64,000 bases of DNA from Eumeta japonica (Eukaryota; Arthropoda; Insecta; Lepidoptera; Psychidae). The notes beneath the pieces were generated by a model. That model did no database searches and was not told where the DNA came from. It was given only the letters and a program-made list of their open reading frames with translations. The number at the start of each line of letters is the position of its first letter. The first letter of the stretch is position 1. Where the stretch lies: the NCBI GenBank assembly GCA_005406025.1, contig BGZK01000073.1, positions 682,001 through 746,000 on the forward strand. The letters run 5' to 3'. Shown piece by piece: positions 58,560-64,000 of this stretch. A program made the position numbers and the translations under genes.

Positions 58560-58870
58560 TTATTTTTAACTTCCCGCTGGGAAAATTGAAAGTTTTCAAA
58601 AATTGGGAAGTTATTAGTTTTATCCAGTTTTTCGAAAATGGAGTTTTCATCAGATCTCGACGTTTTGAGGTCACAGGAAGCCACCCTGACAATTTTTCGA
58701 TGGTGTCTGTATATCTGTGTATGTATGCGTGTCGATGTATGTAAATCTTTCTCATAACTTTTGAACGGCTTGACCGATTTGAACCAAACAAGTAGCATTC
58801 CAAAGAGTTTCACCAAATTTAGATTTCTTATAGTTTTGTACGGATTCGGACTGGTAGATTTTGAGAAATC
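58560..58870 (+). repeat. Dispersed lepidopteran repeat ('gggaagttattagtttt' type)
   Basis: The order 'cttcccgctgggaaaattga', 'cgacgttttgaggtcacagg', 'ttttgaacggcttgaccga' and 'gcattccaaagagtttcac' is one I know from repeated lepidopteran DNA. The two minus-strand ORFs across it (98 and 113 codons) have no domain. Confidence 0.5.
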
Positions 58871-59639
58871 ATAAATACAAAAATTTTGAAAAAAATGATT
58901 TTTTTAAATTACTCCGAACTTTTATAAATGATCGAATGCATGTTCTAAGTTCTTTTATAGAACTTAAAAACTCACGTTGATCGCCACCGGTCCAGTTAGA
59001 ATCGATTAATTCGTTCGTGAGATGTCGTTAAATTTTTTTTTTCCAAAAATTGATGGTTGTTTAGCTACTCCAATATTTTATGTCTGATCACTTAAAGTTA
59101 GCGGTAAATTGCAGAGATGGCCCTTAGGGTCAACTCTTTTACTATATTTTTATTATGCATTTAAGATTTAATGAATATGTACATTTTGTATATAAACTTT
59201 GTAGCAAAAAAGTCATAAGAACTAAGACATACTATTTGCTACAACTTTTCTTCTGATATGACGTACTAAAATTGTTATTGCCAATAACATACATAATAAA
59301 ATATGTACATCAAAATCTGCCCAGAAAATTACTTCTACGCTAAAATAATAATGTAATTCGGATTCACGCTATTAGATCATAAATGTGTAGATTGAACGAG
59401 ATTTTTTTTATTTCATACTTGGGAAAAAAGTTTCGATATCTCAACGATCAGCTCACCAATTTGTCTTTACTAAGTCATTTTCTAACGAGTGGTGACGCTA
59501 GATCGAAATGGACTTCGCCGAAATCAGCTTTGTAAGGGCTCTTTCATTTTCCAATTATAAAGAAGATGTTAAATTTAAAGAGCTGAATTTCAATAAATTG
59601 TGTTTGTTATTATTATACTAATTACTTTACTTATAATAA
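58871..59639. other. No gene recognised
   Basis: AT-rich, no feature seen. Confidence 0.4.
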
Positions 59640-61140
59640 ATTAAAGAAAGTTAAATAATGAGTCCTTAGCCATGAAAGCCTTTAAACCTATGTCTATACT
59701 ATCATCATTTAGCAAAATTTCCGAAAAATTAATCCTAAATCAATTGTTAGTACATTGTTATAGTAATAAATTGATGTCTAATAAGCAGTTCGGTTTTCTT
59801 CGGGATCGCTCAACAATCGATGCTGGCGTTGAGTTTATATAACATATTTTTGAAGCCTGGGAGGATTTGAAAGATGCAATTGGCGTATTTTGCGATTTCT
59901 CCAAGGCATTCGTTTGAATTTATCATGGAACTTCGATCGAGGAACGACGTCAATGTGGAATAATAGGTCGGGTACTAGACTTTCTGAAATCGTATTAGAG
60001 TAACAAAGTTCAAAGGGTTTGATGTCAATGCCATGAGATCATCTGGATTCGTAGTCCACATGGGCGTACCACAGGGATAAATTGTTGATCCCGTTGTTTT
60101 TTTAGTTTATCTATATAACTTACCTGCTCTTGTTCAGGATGTTCATGAGATAGTACTGTTTGCAGATGATACTTTTTTATTATTCAAAGTTAAAAGACAA
60201 TAGTACAACAAGACAACACATGACGATGTGAACAATGCTATCTTTAAGATAGAGAAATTTTTTACTCCAAGTAACCTACTTTTTAATGAAATGAAAACAA
60301 AATGTACTAAATCCTCACTAACAAATATAAAACATAGATTCAGAAACATTTCAGTACGTAACGAAGAATTGGAGTTTGTTAATGCTATCAAGTTCTTGGG
60401 AATTACTTTAGATAACAGACTTCAATGGGATCTTCATACCAGTAAGTTGGCGAATTCTGCCGTCAATGCAGTCAGGAAAATAAGAAATTTATCAGACGTC
60501 GAAACTGATGGATTAGTTTATTTCGACTGTTTCCATAGTCTGATGTCGTACGGCATCTTGCTCTGAGAACATGTTGCGAATATTCTTCAAAATGAGTTTA
60601 AGAAAATTGGAATCTTAAATCTAGCATCCCAGTTCATATATGAAAATTTATTACATGTAAAAATATATATAGAAATTTTGAAAAGAAATAGTGCTCGACA
60701 TAAACTCCATACCAGAAATAAAATAAACTAAGTTTACATGGTAGTCGACTATGAAAAGTTACAAATTAATCTAGAGGGCTCTGTGTGCGCATGTCCGATA
60801 GGGTTCTTGTGTATATGCATGATTTACACCTATGTAAATTAAAGAGTATTATTAAACAGTCATACAATAAAATAAGGTTATTACACAATTTCCGAATATT
60901 TAAAAGCCAAAGATCCATGGGCATAAGCAGCTCAACATTTTACCGAATTGTTTCATTTATTAATGGTTTTGTATTTGTTTTGGCTATGCGTGATGAAATT
61001 AGAAAAGAGCTACCCTTACGTTTCTTGTTCGTTCTTCTTGAGAGAAAACTGCTTTCCGAACGAGCGGATCACTGCAAATTCGCAATAAATTATGACGTAT
61101 TTCAAGTGTTATTTTATAACCTAATATGAGATAAAAAAAT
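59640..61140 (+). pseudogene. Jockey/CR1-group reverse transcriptase, second half of the polyprotein
   Basis: In order: FSKISEKLILNQL and NKQFGFLRDRSTIDA (RT motifs 2-3, about 59705-59820), FCDFSKAFV (motif A with the first catalytic Asp, about 59890), MGVPQG (motif B, about 60063), LFADDT (motif C, FADD codons 60159-60170), an intact 112-codon stretch with KFLGITLDNRLQW (thumb) ending SLMSYGILL (60228-60566), IGILNLASQFIYE (about 60610), and the C-terminal LKSIIKQ...ISEYLK block (60835-60905). Several frameshifts and stops separate these pieces. The FADD catalytic box is intact, but the whole is dead. Downstream, the 114-codon ORF at 60785-61129 is the last part in a shifted frame. Confidence 0.8.
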
Positions 61141-61371
61141 TATAATTCATAAGCCTTTTTTTTTGCGAGGCTTCTTCACGTGTCCGCACTGTTTCTAATT
61201 TATGTGCAGTTTTAAATATCCATTTATTAATTGGGTGAAGGTATTTTTCGAAATTGCGAGGATGTTATCAAAAACTCATATATCGGAGGGTTTATAGGAA
61301 TTTGTAACGCGAAAAAGTGAACGATCTCGGTCATAATTTGCAATAATGCAAACAAATGTAATATGTTATTA

Positions 61372-61578
61372 TTACATAATTTCAAAGAACTCTCCATCGG
61401 CACTAATACAACATTTCATATCTCTAAACCAGTTTTCAAAAGAATTTTTCGTCAGCATCTCCCGAAGCGTTTTCTCAAATGCAATCAGTGCATCTTCCGA
61501 CGATAAAACTGTTTTTCCATGAGTTGTTTTCTTATTTCGAGGAAAAAAATAGGCACTTCTCACTTCACAACCACTCAA
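61372..61578 (-). pseudogene. mariner transposase C-terminal end
   Basis: About 68 codons read VRSAYFFPRNKK, LSSEDALIAFEKTLR, ENWFRDMKCCISADGEFFE and then stop. The F.P..K, S.E..I.AFE and W...M..CI...G.(Y/F)FE pattern is the last part of mariner-family transposases, after the third catalytic Asp. The catalytic part is absent, so it is a fragment. The start codon given by the frame is not meaningful. Confidence 0.65.
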
Positions 61579-63259
61579 TGCAATCTACAGTAAATATTGA
61601 ATTTCTGCGTAAATAATTTACCCATTCTCTTGAATTATTTTTTTCACTGGCGGCACGTTTTTTTGTCTATGGCTGCCGCCAGAGGGCGGCTACTTCTTTC
61701 TTCGTCCGCCAAAGGGCTTTCATCTCGAAACGTTATTTGAGATGTTTCAAATGATTCTTTTGATTTTAGTCGAAATCGTACAAAATCATGCGTGCGAATA
61801 TGTTCTCGCTGTAGATATATTTTTAATTTTGATAGAAAGAAAGAAGTAGGACATTTATTGCTCAGAGACAAAGTACAAATGTATAAAATATTACATAACG
61901 TGAAACTTAACATGAACATTTTTAACATAGAAGACTATCGAACTGGGAATGTTTCTTTTGGTACTAAAGGCCACTGTCTCAGCTTTTGCAATGTGTTGGG
62001 ACAATCCCAGAATTTTCATTCACTGAATACATGCGTCCAGGAGCGCCGCCAAGCTTGTATATATAATATTGTTATACTCCTGCTCAGGAACACAGCATTC
62101 TATTAAACAAATTGACCATATACAAAAATAAATAATAGTCTATTCGTAAACAGATGCTTAACAATTTTATTATATTTATTACTATGATATAAATACCATT
62201 ACCTATACTAATATTTTATTATAACACTAAAACTATTATGTTTATTGATAAATAAACGAATAATATATTACACTAGGGAAATTCTTGTATAAATAATATA
62301 TCGCATCGTTTATATACCAAATAGAGCGAAAGATATTAAAGGTAACTTAGTTATGCTGTAAGTGTAATGAATAATCCAACAGTTTTCGTTTAAAAGTTTT
62401 TCTACTGGTCGCAATGCGCACACGCAGAGGAACATCATTCTAACATTTCGACACTGCGGTTAGGTACACTGGTAGGACAGCCCTGACCTTGTACTTGTAC
62501 TTGTCAAACGACCAGTTTAATATGTCGAATAAGTAACTAGGAGTTCTCCACGTAACAACACCAAACAACATCTAACGAGGAGGCAACATTGTAATTGTCT
62601 CCTCACCTGCAATTTACTTACTCTACGAACACTAATATCAATATTAACTAATATATGTGTATGTGCGTATATATGTATGTATATGTGTGTATTTGTATGT
62701 ATATGTATATACATATGTGTGATAACATTGTAGGAATAAATGAAATTAAATTCGCTTATGTAATACTTGCACTACTAAATGACCACTTACGTTTAAAACT
62801 TCTCAAAATATTACTGTAAAACATTATTATCCATATTTGATATATTTCTTAACTATATACATAGTAATATTTAGAGAAAAACTGAAAAATACCTGAAAAA
62901 CTTCGATTTGTTTTAAGACTTTCATTGTGTAATAACTATTCATAAGCACGAATACTTGTTCGAAATATTGCTGCAATCCTATATGTTGCCTTGGCAAGTA
63001 ACTGCCTAACAACTGATCTCATAATATTTCTCAAGTACAAATACTGCGGGGGTGCGATCCTGGTGGCCTGTAATACAGGTGTTTTGTACCCAACTTAGGC
63101 ACCGGTCTGTCACAATTCTAGCATAACCATTTAATTGTGAAATGTACTCTTAGAGACATGCTGTCTGAATGTGGTTAGAAACCAATTATCATTATTATTT
63201 TCAATACTTTTGTTTTATTTAAATAGGACGTGATGTTGAAACAAGGACTAATTTGCAAA
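61579..63259. other. No gene recognised; microsatellite at 62640-62720
   Basis: AT-rich. A GC-richer patch with inverted 'gccgcca'/'ggcggc' words lies at 61648-61700. The plus ORF at 61792-62106 (104 codons) has no domain I recognise. A TATG/TGTA microsatellite covers 62640-62720. Confidence 0.45.
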
Positions 63260-63650
63260 CTAAAACGAGCACATGCGTTCTGGACTCGTTGTATCAATCT
63301 TTGCGTACGACCACAAATAATATCCCAAAGACAAAGTCACTATAATTAAATTTTGACAGTATGAGTGATTCTCAAAGACAGACATGCATGTTGACACTGA
63401 GATGATCACGCGTTGAATGTAATACTTTAAGCCTATAGGAATAGTCTTGACCACATCTAAAATATGGTTTTCGAATTTCAGTCCAGCATATATTAAGAGA
63501 TCCAGATTTTTGACCTCGGTAACCCTTTCTATCAGTTCGTCCCTGATGATTAAATTTTTATCATCAAGAACTTTCGACGCGTTATCTAGTTGATGTTTTG
63601 TACCAAGTAACATGTGTTTGGACTGATTGGTTGTAAAAATTGAAGGAAAA
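63260..63650 (-). pseudogene. CR1/Jockey-group reverse transcriptase, middle fragment
   Basis: The minus-strand frame reads TTNQSKHMLLGTKHQ (post-C helix), VTEVKNLDLLIYAGLKFENH (thumb start, normally LG(V/L)(I/L)(I/D)D.L.F..H) and then a helix leading to a degenerate Y-x-L-W/Y block. No catalytic motif remains. It is distinct in sequence from the 59640 copy, so a second subfamily is present. Confidence 0.7.
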
Positions 63651-64000
63651 TTTTAATTTAGAATATCTAAATTTTTCGCTTAAATAATTGAATTTTATAA
63701 TTCCATAAAATCAGCCGGTATAACTATGTCAAGACATCTTCACAAAATGTTTTGTGCGGCTTGGTATTGATTTATTACGCGCTGTTAGTAACAATAGGTG
63801 GTGCTAATCATAAAGGTAACCTTCCGAACCCAAAAACAAGCCTTATATTAACTAAGTCGTGAACTTAAAAAATATTTTCTCGTAGAATTGACTAAATCGT
63901 GATACAAAACACCAAATTGCATAGCCAATATCGGTGATGATTTACGCACATATGACGAAGCGAAGAGAAAAAAAAAATCCCAACAACTGTACTTTACCCC
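63651..64000. other. No gene recognised
   Basis: AT-rich to the window end. Confidence 0.4.

Noticed and set aside
58462..58816. Two overlapping minus-strand ORFs (98 and 113 codons)
   Set aside because: They fall across two adjoining repeats and show no domain.
61372..61578. Active mariner element
   Set aside because: Only the C-terminal end of the transposase is present; no catalytic aspartates and no terminal repeats were found.

Overview
The window is AT-rich, gene-poor eukaryotic DNA, almost certainly from a butterfly or moth. The evidence is the set of repeats: a tRNA-derived SINE of a type I know from many lepidopteran genomes (about 19.65-19.9 kb), several 3' tails of a lepidopteran Jockey/CR1-group retrotransposon, the 'accgacttcaaa..ggaggttc' repeat, the 'ggccaagtgcgag...agggttcc' repeat, and many copies of a repeat that carries the words 'cttcgcccgcgtgga' or 'gaagccgcgggc'. 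There is no bacterial or viral organisation and no CRISPR array. These family names come from remembered sequence features, not from a database search.

Only one convincing intact protein-coding gene is visible: a single-exon 264-codon gene on the minus strand (22293-23087). It looks like a MICOS subunit of the MIC26/MIC27 (apolipoprotein O) family, which shapes mitochondrial cristae. Two weak candidates for first exons with signal-peptide-like starts lie on opposite strands around a CpG-rich segment at 13.6-14.1 kb. A possible short first exon or conserved block lies at 28.1 kb.

The left end (1.1-4.0 kb) holds the most unusual object: a decayed non-LTR retrotransposon. It reads, in order, an OTU-type cysteine protease domain, the start of an APE-type endonuclease, and the B/C motifs and thumb of a reverse transcriptase (FADD). 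These are followed by four and a half degenerate ~275-bp tandem repeats (about 92 codons each), two strong stem-loops and a short GAT-rich tail.

The rest is a mosaic of transposon remains. Jockey/CR1-group reverse transcriptase fragments lie at 5.95-6.33, 15.35, 39.1-39.85, 46.7-47.2, 59.6-61.1 and 63.3-63.65 kb. There is a mariner transposase end (61.4 kb), a non-autonomous pogo/Tigger-like element with TA target duplication (53973-54604), tRNA-like SINE heads (19.65 kb, 52.4 kb, less surely 11.15 and 50.5 kb), a Helitron-like end (16.75 kb), a long inverted repeat with ~134-bp arms (52591-52889), and many small near-perfect palindromes. Between them sit short CpG-rich islets (about 9.9, 13.8-14.8, 17.1, 17.9, 20.4, 25.3, 28.0, 36.3 and 44.5 kb). 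They stand out from the AT-rich background and are the best candidates for conserved regulatory DNA.
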